Assembly: GCF_022682495.2 (NCBI RefSeq)
Contig: NW_026527269.1
Span: forward strand, 124,001 to 188,000
Length of the DNA: 64,000 bases
Direction: 5' to 3'
Source of the DNA: Desmodus rotundus
Taxonomy: Eukaryota > Chordata > Mammalia > Chiroptera > Phyllostomidae
The position numbers and the translations under genes were made by a program. Positions 39,141-53,853 of this stretch are shown here, piece by piece; position 1 is the stretch's first letter, and every line of letters starts with the position of its first letter. Under the pieces are notes generated by a model. The model saw only the letters and a program-made list of their open reading frames with translations, ran no database searches and was not told the origin of the DNA.

Positions 39141-42100
39141 CCTGACACACCGCATTCTAGAATGCAGTATCCAAGGCAACCGTATCCTTGGAAACCGTAT
39201 CCTAGGAAACCGCTTACTCTAGAGACCATAGAGCTCAGAAACCGTCCCACAAGATGCAAGATCCTGACACACCGCATTCTAGAATGCAGTATCCAAGGCA
39301 ACCGTATCCTTGGAAACCGTATCCTAGGAAACCGCTTATCTCAGGAGGCCGTTGTGCTCAGAACCCGCACCACAAGATTCTAGATCCTGACACACCGCAT
39401 TCTAGAATGCAGTAACCAAGGCAACCGTATCCTTGGAAACCGTATCCTAGGAAACCGCTTATCTCAGGAGGCCATTGTGCTCAGAACCCGCACCACAAGA
39501 TTCTAGATCCTGACACACCGCATTCTAGAATACAGTATCCAAGGCAACCGTATCCTTGGAAACCGTATCCTAGGAAACCGCTTATCTCAGGAGGCCATTG
39601 TGCTCTGAACGCGAACCACAAGATTTAGATCCTGACACACCGCATTCTAGAATGCAGTATCCAAGGCAACCGTATCCTTGGAAACCGTATCCTAGGAAAC
39701 CGCTTATCTCAGGAGGCAATTGCGCTCAGAACCCGCACCACAAGATTCTAGATCCTGACACAACGCATTCTAGAATGCAGTAACCAAGGCAACCGTGTCC
39801 TTGGAAACCGTATCCTATGAAACCGCTTATCTCAGGAGGCCGTTGTGCTCAGAACCCGCACCAGAAGATTCTAGACCCTGACACACCGCATTCTAGAATG
39901 CAGTATCCAAGGCAACCGTATCCTTGGAAACCGTATCCTATGAAACCGCTTATCTCAGGAGGCCATTGTGCTCAGAACCCGCACCACAAGATTCTAGATC
40001 CTGACACACCGCATTCTAGAATGCAGTAACCAAGGCAACCGTATCCTTGGAAACCGTATCCTAGGAAACCGCTTATCTCAGGAGGCCATTGTGCTCAGAA
40101 CCCGCACCACAAGATTCTAGACCCTGACACACCGCATTCTAGAATGCAGTATCCAAGGCCACCGTATACTTGGAAACCGTATCCTAGGAAACCGCTTATC
40201 TCAGGAGGCCATAGTGCTCAGAACCCGCACCACAAGATTCTAGATCCTGACACACAGCATTCTAGAATGCAGTATCCAAGGCATCCGTATCATTGGAAAC
40301 CGTATCCTAGTAAACGGCTTACTCTGGAGGCCATTGTGCTCAGAACCAGCACCACAAGATCCAGATCCTGACACACCGTATTCTAGAATGCAGTATCAAA
40401 GGCAACCGTATCCTTGGAAACCTTATCCTAGGAAACCGCTTATCTCAGGAGGCCGTTGTGCTCAGAACCCGCACCACAAGATTCTAGATTCTGACACACC
40501 GCATTCTAGAATGCAGTAACCAAGGCAACCGTATCCTTGGAAACCGTATCCTAGGAAACCGCTCTTCTCAGGAGGCCATTGTGCTCAGAACCCGCACCAC
40601 AAGATTCTAGATCCTGACACACCGCATTCTAGAATGCAGTAACCAAGGCAACCGTGTCCTTGGAAACCGTATCCTATGAAACCGCTTATCTCAGGAGGCC
40701 GTTATGCTCAGAACCCGCACCACAAGATTCTAGATCCTGACACACCGCATTCTAGAATGCAGTAACCAAGGCAACCGTATCCTTGGAAACCGTATCCTAG
40801 GAAACCGCTCTTCTCAGGAGGCCATTGTGCTCAGAACCCGCACCACAAGATTCTAGATCCTGACACACCGCATTCTAGAATGCAGTAACCAAGGCAACCG
40901 TGTCCTTGGAAACCGTATCCTATGAAACCGCTTATCTCAGGAGGCCGTTGTGCTCAGAACCCGCACCACAAGATTCTAGATCCTGACACACCGCATTCTA
41001 GAATGCAGTAACCAAGGCAACCGTGTCCTTGGAAACCGTATCCTAGTAAACGGCTTACTCTGGAGGCTATTGTGCTCAGAACCCGCACCACAAGATTCTA
41101 GATCCTGACACACCGCATTCTAGAATGCAGTAACCAAGGCAACCGTATCCTTGGAAACCGTATCCTAGGAAACCGCTCTTCTCAGGAGGCCATTGTGCTC
41201 AGAACCCGCACCACAAGATTCTAGATCCTGACACACCGCATTCTAGAATGCAGTAACCAAGGCAACCGTGTCCTTGGAAACCGTATCCTATGAAACCGCT
41301 TATCTCAGGAGGCCGTTGTGCTCAGAACCCGCACCACAAGATTCTAGATCCTGACACACCGCATTCTAGAATGCAGTAACCAAGGCAACCGTATCCTTGG
41401 AAACCGTATCCTAGGAAACGGCTTACTCTGGAGGCCATTGTGCTCAGAACCCGCACCACAAGATTCTAGATCCTGACACACCGCATTCTAGAATGCAGTA
41501 TCCAAGGCAACCGTATCCTTGGAAACCGTATCCTAGGAAACCGCTTATCTCAGGAGGCCATTGTGCTCAGAACCCGCACCACAAGGTTCTAGATCCTGAC
41601 ACACCGCATTCTAGAATGCAGTATCCAAGGCAACCGTATCCTTGGAAACCGTATCCTAGGAAACCGCTTATCTCAGGAGGCCATTGTGCTCAGAACGCGA
41701 ACCACAAGATTCTAGATCCTGACACACCGCATTCTAGAATGCAGTAACCAAGGCAACCGTATCCTTGGAAACCGTATCCTAGGAAACCGCTTATCTCAGG
41801 AGGCCATTGTGCTCAGAACGCGAACCACAAGATTTAGATCCTGACACACCGCATTCTAGAATGCAGTATCCAAGGCAACCGTATCCTTGGAAACTGTATC
41901 CTAGGAAACCGCTTATCTCAGGAGGCCATTGTGCTCAGAACGCGAACCACAAGATTCTAGATCCTGACACACCGCATTCTAGAATGCAGTATCCAAGGCA
42001 ACCGTATCCTTGGAAACCGTATCCTAGGAAACCGCTTATCTCAGGAGGCAATTGCGCTCAGAACCCGCACCACAAGATTCTAGATCCTGACACACCGCAT

Positions 42101-42574
42101 TCTAGAATGCAGTAACCAAGGCAACCGTATCCTTGGAAACCGTATCCTAGGAAACCGCTTATCTCAGGAGGCCGATGTACTCAGAACCCGCACCACAAGA
42201 TTCTAGATCCTCACACACCGCATTCTAGACGCCGTATCCAAGGCAACCATATCCTTGGAAACCGTATCATAGGAACCGCTTATCTCAGGAGGCCATTGTG
42301 CTCAGAACTCGCACCACAAGATTCTATATCCTGACACACCGCATTCTAGAATGCAGTAACCAAGGCACCGTATCCTTGGAAAACGTATCCTAGGAAACCG
42401 CTTATCTCAGGAGGCCGTTGTGCTCAGAACCCGCACCACGAGATTCTAGATCCTGACACACCGCATTCTAGAATGCAGTAACCAAGGCAACCGTATCCTT
42501 GGAAACCGTATCCTAGGAAACCGCTTATCTCAGGAGGCCGTTGTGCTCAGAACCCGCACCACAAGATTCTAGAT
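38897..42574 (+). repeat. Higher-order repeat C, copy C1 (3678 bp, 30 monomers)
   Basis: Counted from one Dv2 to the next, this unit holds the Dv2-Dv3 pair, the AGATTTAGATCC monomer (39598), the CCACCGTATACTTGG monomer (40144), and alternating CTCTTCTCAGG and CCGTGTCC/CCTATGAAA monomers (40.5-41.4 kb). It ends with a piece shared with 33.9-35.0 kb, which includes the GACGCCG monomer at 42209. The alternating pair at 40.5-41.4 kb is a small dimeric repeat of about 246 bp. Confidence 0.8.
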
Positions 42575-42818
42575 CCTGACACACCACATTCTAGAACGCC
42601 GTATGCAAGGCAACCGTATTCTTGGAGTCCGTATCCTAGGAAACCGCGTATTCCTGTAGACTATTATTCTCTCAACCCGACCAACAATATTCTAGATCCT
42701 GACACACCACATTCTAGAACACCGTGTCCACGGCAACTGTATCCTGGAAACCCTATCCTAGGAAACCGCTTACTCTAGAGACCATAGAGCTCAGAACCCG
42801 TCCCACAAGATGCAAGAT
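42575..42818 (+). repeat. Diverged pair Dv2-Dv3 without Dv1
   Basis: Dv2 directly follows a standard monomer; Dv1 and the monomers that normally precede it are missing. The join falls at or near CCTGACACACC, which both parents share, as expected for unequal exchange between monomers. The duplicated Dv3 tail is present downstream. Confidence 0.85.
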
Positions 42819-45424
42819 CCTGACACACCGCATTCTAGAATGCAGTATCCAAGGCAACCGTATCCTTGGAAACCGTATCCTAGGAAACCGCTTACTCTAG
42901 AGACCATAGAGCTCAGAAACCGTCCCACAAGATGCAAGATCCTGACACACCGCATTCTAGAATGCAGTATCCAAGGCAACCGTATCCTTGGAAACCGTAT
43001 CCTAGGAAACCGCTTATCTCAGGAGGCCGTTGTGCTCAGAACCCGCACCACAAGATTCTAGATCCTGACACACCGCATTCTAGAATGCAGTAACCAAGGC
43101 AACCGTATCCTTGGAAACCGTATCCTAGGAAACCGCTTATCTCAGGAGGCCATTGTGCTCAGAACCCGCACCACAAGATTCTAGATCCTGACACACCGCA
43201 TTCTAGAATACAGTATCCAAGGCAACCGTACCCTTGGAAACCGTATCCTAGGAAACCGCTTATCTCAGGAGGCCATTGTGCTCTGAACGCGAACCACAAG
43301 ATTTAGATCCTGACACACCGCATTCTAGAATGCAGTATCCAAGGCAACCGTATCCTTGGAAACCGTATCCTAGGAAACCGCTTATCTCAGGAGGCAATTG
43401 CGCTCAGAACCCGCACCACAAGATTCTAGATCCTGACACAACGCATTCTAGAATGCAGTAACCAAGGCAACCGTATTCTTGGAAACCTTATCCTAGGAAA
43501 CCGCTTATCTCAGGAGGCCATTGTGCTCAGAACCCGCACCAGAAGATTCTAGACCCTGACACACCGCATTCTAGAATGCAGTATCCAAGGCAACCGTATC
43601 CTTGGAAACCGTATCCTATGAAACCGCTTATCTCAGGAGGCCATTGTGCTCAGAACCCGCACCACAAGATTCTAGATCCTGACACACCGCATTCTAGAAT
43701 GCAGTAACCAAGGCAACCGTATCCTTGGAAACCGTATCCTAGGAAACCGCTTATCTCAGGAGGCCATTGTGCTCAGAACCCGCACCACAAGATTCTAGAC
43801 CCTGACACACCGCATTCTAGAATGCAGTATCCAAGGCCACCGTATACTTGGAAACCGTATCCTAGGAAACCGCTTATCTCAGGAGGCCATAGTGCTCAGA
43901 ACCCGCACCACAAGATTCTAGATCCTGACACACAGCATTCTAGAATGCAGTATCCAAGGCATCCGTATCATTGGAAACCGTATCCTAGTAAACGGCTTAC
44001 TCTGGAGGCCATTGTGCTCAGAACCAGCACCACAAGATCCAGATCCTGACACACCGTATTCTAGAATGCAGTATCCAAGGCAACCGTATCCTTGGAAACC
44101 TTATCCTAGGAAACCGCTTATCTCAGGAGGCCGTTGTGCTCAGAACCCGCACCACAAGATTCTAGATTCTGACACACCGCATTCTAGAATGCAGTAACCA
44201 AGGCAACCGTATCCTTGGAAACCGTATCCTAGGAAACCGCTCTTCTCAGGAGGCCATTGTGCTCAGAACCCGCAACACAAGATTCTAGATCCTGACACAC
44301 CGCATTCTAGAATGCAATAACCAAGGCAACCGTGTCCTTGGAAACCGTATCCTATGAAACCGCTTATCTCAGGAGGCCGTTGTGCTCAGAACCCGCACCA
44401 CAAGATTCTAGATCCTGACACACCGCATTCTAGAATGCAGTAACCAAGGCAACCGTATCCTTGGAAACCGTATCCTAGGAAACCGCTCTTCTCAGGAGGC
44501 CATTGTGCTCAGAACCCGCACCACAAGATTCTAGATCCTGACACACCGCATTCTAGAATGCAGTAACCAAGGCAACCGTGTCCTTGGAAACCGTATCCTA
44601 TGAAACCGCTTATCTCAGGAGGCCGTTGTGCTCAGAACCCGCACCACAAGATTCTAGATCCTGACACACCGCATTCTAGAATGCAGTAACCAAGGCAACC
44701 GTGTCCTTGGAAACCGTATCCTAGTAAACGGCTTACTCTGGAGGCTATTGTGCTCAGAACCCGCACCACAAGATTCTAGATCCTGACACACCGCATTCTA
44801 GAATGCAGTAACCAAGGCAACCGTATCCTTGGAAACCGTATCCTAGGAAACCGCTCTTCTCAGGAGGCCATTGTGCTCAGAACCCGCACCACAAGATTCT
44901 AGATCCTGACACACCGCATTCTAGAATGCAGTAACCAAGGCAACCGTGTCCTTGGAAACCGTATCCTATGAAACCGCTTATCTCAGGAGGCCGTTGTGCT
45001 CAGAACCCGCACCACAAGATTCTAGATCCTGACACACCGCATTCTAGAATGCAGTAACCAAGGCAACCGTATCCTTGGAAACCGTATCCTAGGAAACGGC
45101 TTACTCTGGAGGCCATTGTGCTCAGAACCCGCACCACAAGATTCTAGATCCTGACACACCGCATTCTAGAATGCAGTATCCAAGGCAACCGTATCCTTGG
45201 AAACCGTATCCTAGGAAACCGCTTATCTCAGGAGGCCATTGTGCTCAGAACCCGCACCACAAGGTTCTAGATCCTGACACACCGCATTCTAGAATGCAGT
45301 ATCCAAGGCAACCGTATCCTTGGAAACCGTATCCTAGGAAACCGCTTATCTCAGGAGGCCATTGTGCTCAGAACGCGAACCACAAGATTCTAGATCCTGA
45401 CACACCGCATTCTAGAATGCAGTA
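42575..45424 (+). repeat. Higher-order repeat C, copy C2, truncated
   Basis: The order follows C1 with an offset of 3678 bp (43276 to 39598, 43822 to 40144, 45171 to 41493). Private changes include CGTACCCTTGG near 43228 and AATGCAATAACC near 44312. Near 45425 the order jumps to the AGGCATCCGTATCATTGG monomer, leaving C. Confidence 0.8.
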
Positions 45425-48400
45425 ACCAAGGCATCCGTATCATTGGAAACCGTATCCTAGTAAACGGCTTACTCTGGAGGCCATTGTGCTCAGAACCAGC
45501 ACCACAAGATTCCAGATCCTGACACACCGTATTCTAGAATGCAGTATCCAAGGCAACCGTATCCTTGGAAACCTTATCCTAGGAAACCGCTTATCTCAGG
45601 AGGCCGTTGTGCTCAGAACCCGCACCACAAGATTCTAGATTCTGACACACCGCATTCTAGAATGCAGTAACCAAGGCAACCGTATCCTTGGAAACCGTAT
45701 CCTAGGAAACCGCTTATCTCAGGAGGCTATTGTGCTCAGAACCCGCACCACAAGATTCTAGATCCTGACACACCGCATTCTAGAATGCAGTAACCAAGGC
45801 AACCGTATCCTTGGAAACCGTATCCTAGGAAACCGCTCTTCTCAGGAGGCCATTGTGCTCAGAACCCGCACAACAAGATTCTAGATCCTGACACACCGCA
45901 TTCTAGAATGCAGTAACCAAGGCAACCGTGTCCTTGGAAACCGTATCCTATGAAACCGCTTATCTCAGGAGGCCGTTGTGCTCAGAACCCGCACCACAAG
46001 ATTCTAGATCCTGACACACCGCATTCTAGAATGCAGTAACCAAGGCAACCGTATCCTTGGAAACCGTATCCTAGGAAACCGCTTATCTCAGGAGGCCATT
46101 GTGCTCAGAACCCGCACCACAAGATTCTAGATCCTGACACACCGCATTCTAGAATACAGTATCCAAGGCAACCGTATCCTTGGAAACCGTATCCTAGGAA
46201 ACCGCTTATCTCAGGAGGCCATTGTGCTCAGAACGCGAACCACAAGATTTAGATCCTGACACACCGCATTCTAGAATGCAGTATCCAAGGCAACCGTATC
46301 CTTGGAAACCGTATCCTAGGAAACCGCTTATCTCAGGAGGCAATTGCGCTCAGAACCCGCACCACAAGATTCTAGATCCTGACACACCGCATTCTAGAAT
46401 GCAGTAACCAAGGCAACCGTATCCTTGGAAACCGTATCCTAGGAAACCGCTTATCTCAGGAGGCCATTGTGCTCAGAACCCGCACCAGAAGATTCTAGAC
46501 CCTGACACACCGCATTCTAGAATGCAGTATCCAAGGCAACCGTATCCTTGGAAACCGTATCCTATGAAACCGCTTATCTCAGGAGGCCATTGTGCTCAGA
46601 ACCCGCACCACAAGATTCTAGATCCTGACACACCGCATTCTAGAATGCAGTAACCAAGGCAACCGTATCCTTGGAAACCGTATCCTAGGAAACCGCTTAT
46701 CTCAGGAGGCCATTGTGCTCAGAACCCGCACCACAAGATTCTAGACCCTGACACACCGCATTCTAGAATGCAGTATCCAAGGCCATCGTATCCTTGGAAA
46801 CCGTATCCTAGGAAACCGCTTATCTCAGGAGGCCATAGTGCTCAGAACCCGCACCACAAGATTCTAGATCCTGACACACAGCATTCTAGAATGCAGTATC
46901 CAAGGCATCCGTATCATTGGAAACCGTATCCTAGTAAACGGCTTACTCTGGAGGCCATTGTGCTCAGAACCAGCACCACAAGATCCAGATCCTGACACAC
47001 CGTATTCTAGAATGCAGTATCCAAGGCAACCGTATCCTTGGAAACCTTATCCTAGGAAACCGCTTATCTCAGGAGGCCGTTGTGCTCAGAACCCGCACCA
47101 CAAGATTCTAGATTCTGACACACCGCATTCTAGAATGCAGTAACCAAGGCAACCGTATCCTTGGAAACCGTATCCTAGGAAACCGCTTATCTCAGGAGGC
47201 TATTGTGCTCAGAACCCGCACCACAAGATTCTAGATCCTGACACACCGCATTCTAGAATGCAGTAACCAAGGCAACCGTATCCTTGGAAACCGTATCCTA
47301 GGAAACCGCTCTTCTCAGGAGGCCATTGTGCTCAGAACCCGCACCACAAGATTCTAGATCCTGACACACCGCATTCTAGAATGCAGTAACCAAGGCAACC
47401 GTGTCCTTGGAAACTGTATCCTATGGAACCGCTTATCTCAGGAGGCCGTTGTGCTCAGAACCCGCACCACAAGATTCTAGATCCTGACACACCGCATTCT
47501 AGAATGCAGTAACCAAGGCAACCGTATCCTTGGAAACCGTATCCTAGGAAACGGCTTACTCTGGAGGCCATTGTGCTCAGAACCCGCACCACAAGATTCT
47601 AGATCCTGACACACCGCATTCTAGAATGCAGTATCCAAGGCAACCGTATCCTTGGAAACCGTATCCTAGGAAACCGCTTATCTCAGGAGGCCATTGTGCT
47701 CAGAACCCGCACCACAAGGTTCTAGATCCTGACACACCGCATTCTAGAATGCAGTATCCAAGGCAACCGTATCCTTGGAAACCGTATCCTAGGAAACCGC
47801 TTATCTCAGGAGGCCATTGTGCTCAGAACGCGAACCACAAGATTCTAGATCCTGACACACCGCATTCTAGAATGCAGTAACCAAGGCAACCGTATCCTTG
47901 GAAACCGTATCCTAGGAAACCGCTTATCTCAGGAGGCCATTGTGCTCAGAACGCGAACCACAAGATTTAGATCCTGACACACCGCATTCTAGAATGCAGT
48001 ATCCAAGGCAACCGTATCCTTGGAAACTGTATCCTAGGAAACCGCTTATCTCAGGAGGCCATTGTGCTCAGAACGCGAACCACAAGATTCTAGATCCTGA
48101 CACACCGCATTCTAGAATGCAGTATCCAAGGCAACCGTATCCTCGGAAACCGTATCCTAGGAAACCGCTTATCTCAGGAGGCAATTGCGCTCAGAACCCG
48201 CACCACAAGATTCTAGATCCTGACACACCGCATTCTAGAATGCAGTAACCAAGGCAACCGTATCCTTGGAAACCGTATCCTAGGAAACCGCTTATCTCAG
48301 GAGGCCGATGTACTCAGAACCCGCACCACAAGATTCTAGATCCTCACACACCGCATTCTAGACGCCGTATCCAAGGCAACCATATCCTTGGAAACCGTAT

Positions 48401-50055
48401 CATAGGAACCGCTTATCTCAGGAGGCCATTGTGCTCAGAACCCGCACCACAAGATTCTATATCCTGACACACCGCATTCTAGAATGCAGTAACCAAGGCA
48501 CCGTATCCTTGGAAAACGTATCCTAGGAAACCGCTTATCTCAGGAGGCCGTTGTGCTCAGAACCCGCACCACGAGATTCTAGATCCTGACACACCGCATT
48601 CTAGAATGCAGTAACCAAGGCAACCGTATCCTTGGAAACCGTATCCTAGGAAACCGCTTATCTCAGGAGGCCGTTGTGCTCAGAACCCGCACCACAAGAT
48701 TCTAGATCCTGACACACCGCATTCTAGAATGCAGTAACCAAGGCAACCGTATCCTTGGAAACCGTATCCTAGGAAACCGCTTATCTCAGGAGGCCGTTGT
48801 GCTCAGAATCGGCACCACAAGATTCTAGATCCTGACACACCGCATTCTAGAATGCAGTATCCAAGGCAACCGTATCCTTGGAAACCGTATCCTAGGAAAC
48901 CGCTTATCTCAGGAGGCCGTTGTGCTCAGAATCGGCACCACAAGATTCTAGATCCTGACACACCGCATTCTAGAATGCAGTAACCAAGGCAACCGTATCC
49001 TTGGAAACCGTATCCTAGGAAACCGCTTATCTCAGGAGGCCGTTGTGCTCAGAACCCGCACCACAAGATTCTAGATCCTGACACACCGCATTCTAGAATG
49101 CAGTAACCAAGGCACCGTATCCTTGGAAACCGTATCCTAGGAAACGGCTTACCCTGGAGGCCATTGTGCTCAGAACCCGCAACACAAGATTCTAGATCCT
49201 GACACACCGCATTCTAGAATGCAGTATGCAAGGCAACCGTATCCTTGGAAACCGTATCCTAGGAAACCGCTTATATCAGGAGGCCATTGTGCTCAGAACC
49301 CGCACCACAAGATTCTAGATCCTGACACACAGCATTCTAGAAGGCAGTATCCAAGGCAACCGTATCCTTGGAAACCGTATCCTAGGAAACCGCTTATCTC
49401 AGGAAGCCGTTGTGCTCAGAACCCGCAACACAAGATTCTAGATCCTGACACACCGCATTCCAGAATGCAGTATCCAAGGCAACCGTATCCTTGGAAACCG
49501 TATCCTAGGAAACCGCTTATCTCAGGAGGCCATTGTGCTCAGAACCCGCACCACAAGATTCTAGATCCCGACACACCGCATTCTAGAATGCAGTAACCAA
49601 GGCAACCGTATCCTTGGAAACCGTATCCTAGGAAACCGCTTATCTCAGGAGGCCGTTGTGCTCAGAACCGGCACCACAAGATTCTAGATCCCGCCACACC
49701 GCATTCTAGAATGCAGTAACCAAGGCAACCGTATCCTTGGAAACCGTATCCTAGGAAACCGCTTATCTCAGGAGGCCATTGTGCTCAGAACCCGCACCAC
49801 AAGATTCTAGATCCTGACACACCGCATTCTAGAATGCAGTAACCAAGGCACCGTATCCTTGGAAACCGTATCCTAGGAAACGGCTTACCCTGGAGGCCAT
49901 TGTGCTCAGAACCCGCAACACAAGATTCTAGATCCTGACACACCGCATTCTAGAATGCAGTATCCAAGGCAACCGTATCCTTGGAAACCGTATCCTAGGA
50001 AACCGCTTACTCTGGAGACGATTGTGCTCAGAACCCGTCCCACAAGATTCTAGAT
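45419..50055 (+). repeat. A-derived segment between C arrays, matches 32.5-36.3 kb
   Basis: From about 46222 the monomers match 32491 onward at an offset of 13,731 and then 13,730 bp (47626 to 33896, 49219 to 35489). Before that, 45419-46100 resembles 33160-33840, so about 1.47 kb (12 monomers) is duplicated within the segment. A private variant is AAACTGTATCCTATGGAACC near 47412. Confidence 0.7.
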
Positions 50056-50420
50056 CCTGTTACACCATATTCTAGAACACCGTATCCAAGGCAACCGTAT
50101 CCTTGGAAACCATATCCAAGAAACCACTTATCTCTGGAGACCATTATTTTCAGAATCTGTTCCCAAGATTCTAGATCCTGACACACCACATTCTAGAACG
50201 CCGTATGCAAGGCAACCGTATTCTTGGAGTCCGTATCCTAGGAAACCGCGTATTCCTGTAGACTATTATTCTCTCAACCCGACCAACAATATTCTAGATC
50301 CTGACACACCACATTCTAGAACACCGTGTCCACGGCAACTGTATCCTGGAAACCCTATCCTAGGAAACCGCTTACTCTAGAGACCATAGAGCTCAGAACC
50401 CGTCCCACAAGATGCAAGAT
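50056..50420 (+). repeat. Diverged block Dv1-Dv2-Dv3, third full form
   Basis: It matches the block at 38776 with an offset of 11,280 bp, including the duplicated Dv3 tail that follows. It ends a segment (46.2-50.1 kb) whose left part instead matches 32.5-36.4 kb. Confidence 0.85.
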
Positions 50421-53400
50421 CCTGACACACCGCATTCTAGAATGCAGTATCCAAGGCAACCGTATCCTTGGAAACCGTATCCTAGGAAACCGCTTACTCT
50501 AGAGACCATAGAGCTCAGAAACCGTCCCACAAGATGCAAGATCCTGACACACCGCATTCTAGAATGCAGTATCCAAGGCAACCGTATCCTTGGAAACCGT
50601 ATCCTAGGAAACCGCTTATCTCAGGAGGCCGTTGTGCTCAGAACCCGCACCACAAGATTCTAGATCCTGACACACCGCATTCTAGAATGCAGTAACCAAG
50701 GCAACCGTATCCTTGGAAACCGTATCCTAGGAAACCGCTTATCTCAGGAGGCCATTGTGCTCAGAACCCGCACCACAAGATTCTAGATCCTGACACACCG
50801 CATTCTAGAATACAGTATCCAAGGCAACCGTATCCTTGGAAACCGTATCCTAGGAAACCGCTTATCTCAGGAGGCCATTGTGCTCTGAACGCGAACCACA
50901 AGATTTAGATCCTGACACACCGCATTCTAGAATGCAGTATCCAAGGCAACCGTATCCTTGGAAACCGTATCCTAGGAAACCGCTTATCTCAGGAGGCAAT
51001 TGCGCTCAGAACCCGCACCACAAGATTCTAGATCCTGACACAACGCATTCTAGAATGCAGTAACCAAGGCATCCGTATTCTTGGAAACCTTATCCTAGGA
51101 AACCGCTTATCTCAGGAGGCCATTGTGCTCAGAACCCGCACCAGAAGATTCTAGACCCTGACACACCGCATTCTAGAATGCAGTATCCAAGGCAACCGTA
51201 TCCTTGGAAACCGTATCCTATGAAACCGCTTATCTCAGGAGGCCATTGTGCTCAGAACCCGCACCACAAGATTCTAGATCCTGACACACAGCATTCTAGA
51301 ATGCAGTAACCAAGGCAACCGTATCCTTGGAAACCGTATCCTAGGAAACCGCTTATCTCAGGAGGCCATTGTGCTCAGAACCCGCACCACAAGATTCTAG
51401 ACCCTGACACACCGCATTCTAGAATGCAGTATCCAAGGCCACCGTATACTTGGAAACCGTATCCTAGGAAACCGCTTATCTCAGGAGGCCATAGTGCTCA
51501 GAACCCGCACCACAAGATTCTAGATCCTGACACACAGCATTCTAGAATGCAGTATCCAAGGCATCCGTATCATTGGAAACCGTATCCTAGTAAACGGCTT
51601 ACTCTGGAGGCCATTGTGCTCAGAACCAGCACCACAAGATCCAGATCCTGACACACCGTATTCTAGAATGCAGTATCAAAGGCAACCGTATCCTTGGAAA
51701 CCTTATCCTAGGAAACCGCTTATCTCAGGAGGCCGTTGTGCTCAGAACCCGCACCACAAGATTCTAGATTCTGACACACCGCATTCTAGAATGCAGTAAC
51801 CAAGGCAACCGTATCCTTGGAAACCGTATCCTAGGAAACCGCTCTTCTCAGGAGGCCATTGTGCTCAGAACCCGCACCACAAGATTCTAGATCCTGACAC
51901 ACCGCATTCTAGAATGCAGTAACCAAGGCAACCGTGTCCTTGGAAACCGTATCCTATGAAACCGCTTATCTCAGGAGGCCGTTGTGCTCAGAACCCGCAC
52001 CACAAGATTCTAGATCCTGACACACCGCATTCTAGAATGCAGTAACCAAGGCAACCGTATCCTTGGAAACCGTATCCTAGGAAACCGCTCTTCTCAGGAG
52101 GCCATTGTGCTCAGAACCCGCACCACAAGATTCTAGATCCTGACACACCGCATTCTAGAATGCAGTAACCAAGGCAACCGTGTCCTTGGAAACCGTATCC
52201 TATGAAACCGCTTATCTCAGGAGGCCGTTGTGCTCAGAACCCGCACCACAAGATTCTAGATCCTGACACACCGCATTCTAGAATGCAGTAACCAAGGCAA
52301 CCGTGTCCTTGGAAACCGTATCCTAGTAAACGGCTTACTCTGGAGGCTATTGTGCTCAGAACCCGCACCACAAGATTCTAGATCCTGACACACCGCATTC
52401 TAGAATGCAGTAACCAAGGCAACCGTATCCTTGGAAACCGTATCCTAGGAAACCGCTCTTCTCAGGAGGCCATTGTGCTCAGAACCCGCACCACAAGATT
52501 CTAGATCCTGACACACCGCATTCTAGAATGCAGTAACCAAGGCAACCGTGTCCTTGGAAACCGTATCCTATGAAACCGCTTATCTCAGGAGGCCGTTGTG
52601 CTCAGAACCCGCACCACAAGATTCTAGATCCTGACACACCGCATTCTAGAATGCAGTATCCAAGGCAACCGTATCCTTGGAAACCGTATCCTAGGAAACC
52701 GCTTATCTCAGGAGGCCATTGTGCTCAGAACGCGAACCACAAGATTCTAGATCCTGACACACCGCATTCTAGAATGCAGTAACCAAGGCAACCGTATCCT
52801 TGGAAACCGTATCCTAGGAAACCGCTTATCTCAGGAGGCCATTGTGCTCAGAACGCGAACCACAAGATTTAGATCCTGACACACCGCATTCTAGAATGCA
52901 GTATCCAAGGCAACCGTATCCTTGGAAACTGTATCCTAGGAAACCGCTTATCTCAGGAGGCCATTGTGCTCAGAACGCGAACCACAAGATTCTAGATCCT
53001 GACACACCGCATTCTAGAATGCAGTATCCAAGGCAACCGTATCCTTGGAAACCGTATCCTAGGAAACCGCTTATCTCAGGAGGCAATTGCGCTCAGAACC
53101 CGCACCACAAGATTCTAGATCCTGACACACCGCATTCTAGAATGCAGTAACCAAGGCAACCGTATCCTTGGAAACCGTATCCTAGGAAACCGCTTATCTC
53201 AGGAGGCCGATGTACTCAGAACCCGCACCACAAGATTCTAGATCCTCACACACCGCATTCTAGACGCCGTATCCAAGGCAACCATATCCTTGGAAACCGT
53301 ATCATAGGAACCGCTTATCTCAGGAGGCCATTGTGCTCAGAACTCGCACCACAAGATTCTATATCCTGACACACCGCATTCTAGAATGCAGTAACCAAGG

Positions 53401-53609
53401 CACCGTATCCTTGGAAAACGTATCCTAGGAAACCGCTTATCTCAGGAGGCCGTTGTGCTCAGAACCCGCACCACGAGATTCTAGATCCTGACACACCGCA
53501 TTCTAGAATGCAGTAACCAAGGCAACCGTATCCTTGGAAACCGTATCCTAGGAAACCGCTTATCTCAGGAGGCCGTTGTGCTCAGAACCCGCACCACAAG
53601 ATTCTAGAT
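50177..53609 (+). repeat. Higher-order repeat C, copy C3 (3433 bp, two monomers shorter)
   Basis: This copy repeats C1 at 11,280 bp (50878 to 39598, 51424 to 40144). Near 52.6 kb it skips two monomers, and from there the offset to C1 is 11,035 bp. The skip joins a CCTATGAAA/CCGTTG monomer directly to a TATCC monomer with GCGAACC. Confidence 0.8.
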
Positions 53610-53853
53610 CCTGACACACCACATTCTAGAACGCCGTATGCAAGGCAACCGTATTCTTGGAGTCCGTATCCTAGGAAACCGCGTATTCCTGTAGACTATT
53701 ATTCTCTCAACCCGACCAACAATATTCTAGATCCTGACACACCACATTCTAGAACACCGTGTCCACGGCAACTGTATCCTGGAAACCCTATCCTAGGAAA
53801 CCGCTTACTCTAGAGACCATAGAGCTCAGAACCCGTCCCACAAGATGCAAGAT
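53610..53853 (+). repeat. Diverged pair Dv2-Dv3 without Dv1, second instance
   Basis: It has the same abrupt junction as at 42575, displaced by 11,035 bp. The shared junction shows that the two descend from one recombination event and were then copied as part of a longer unit. Confidence 0.85.
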
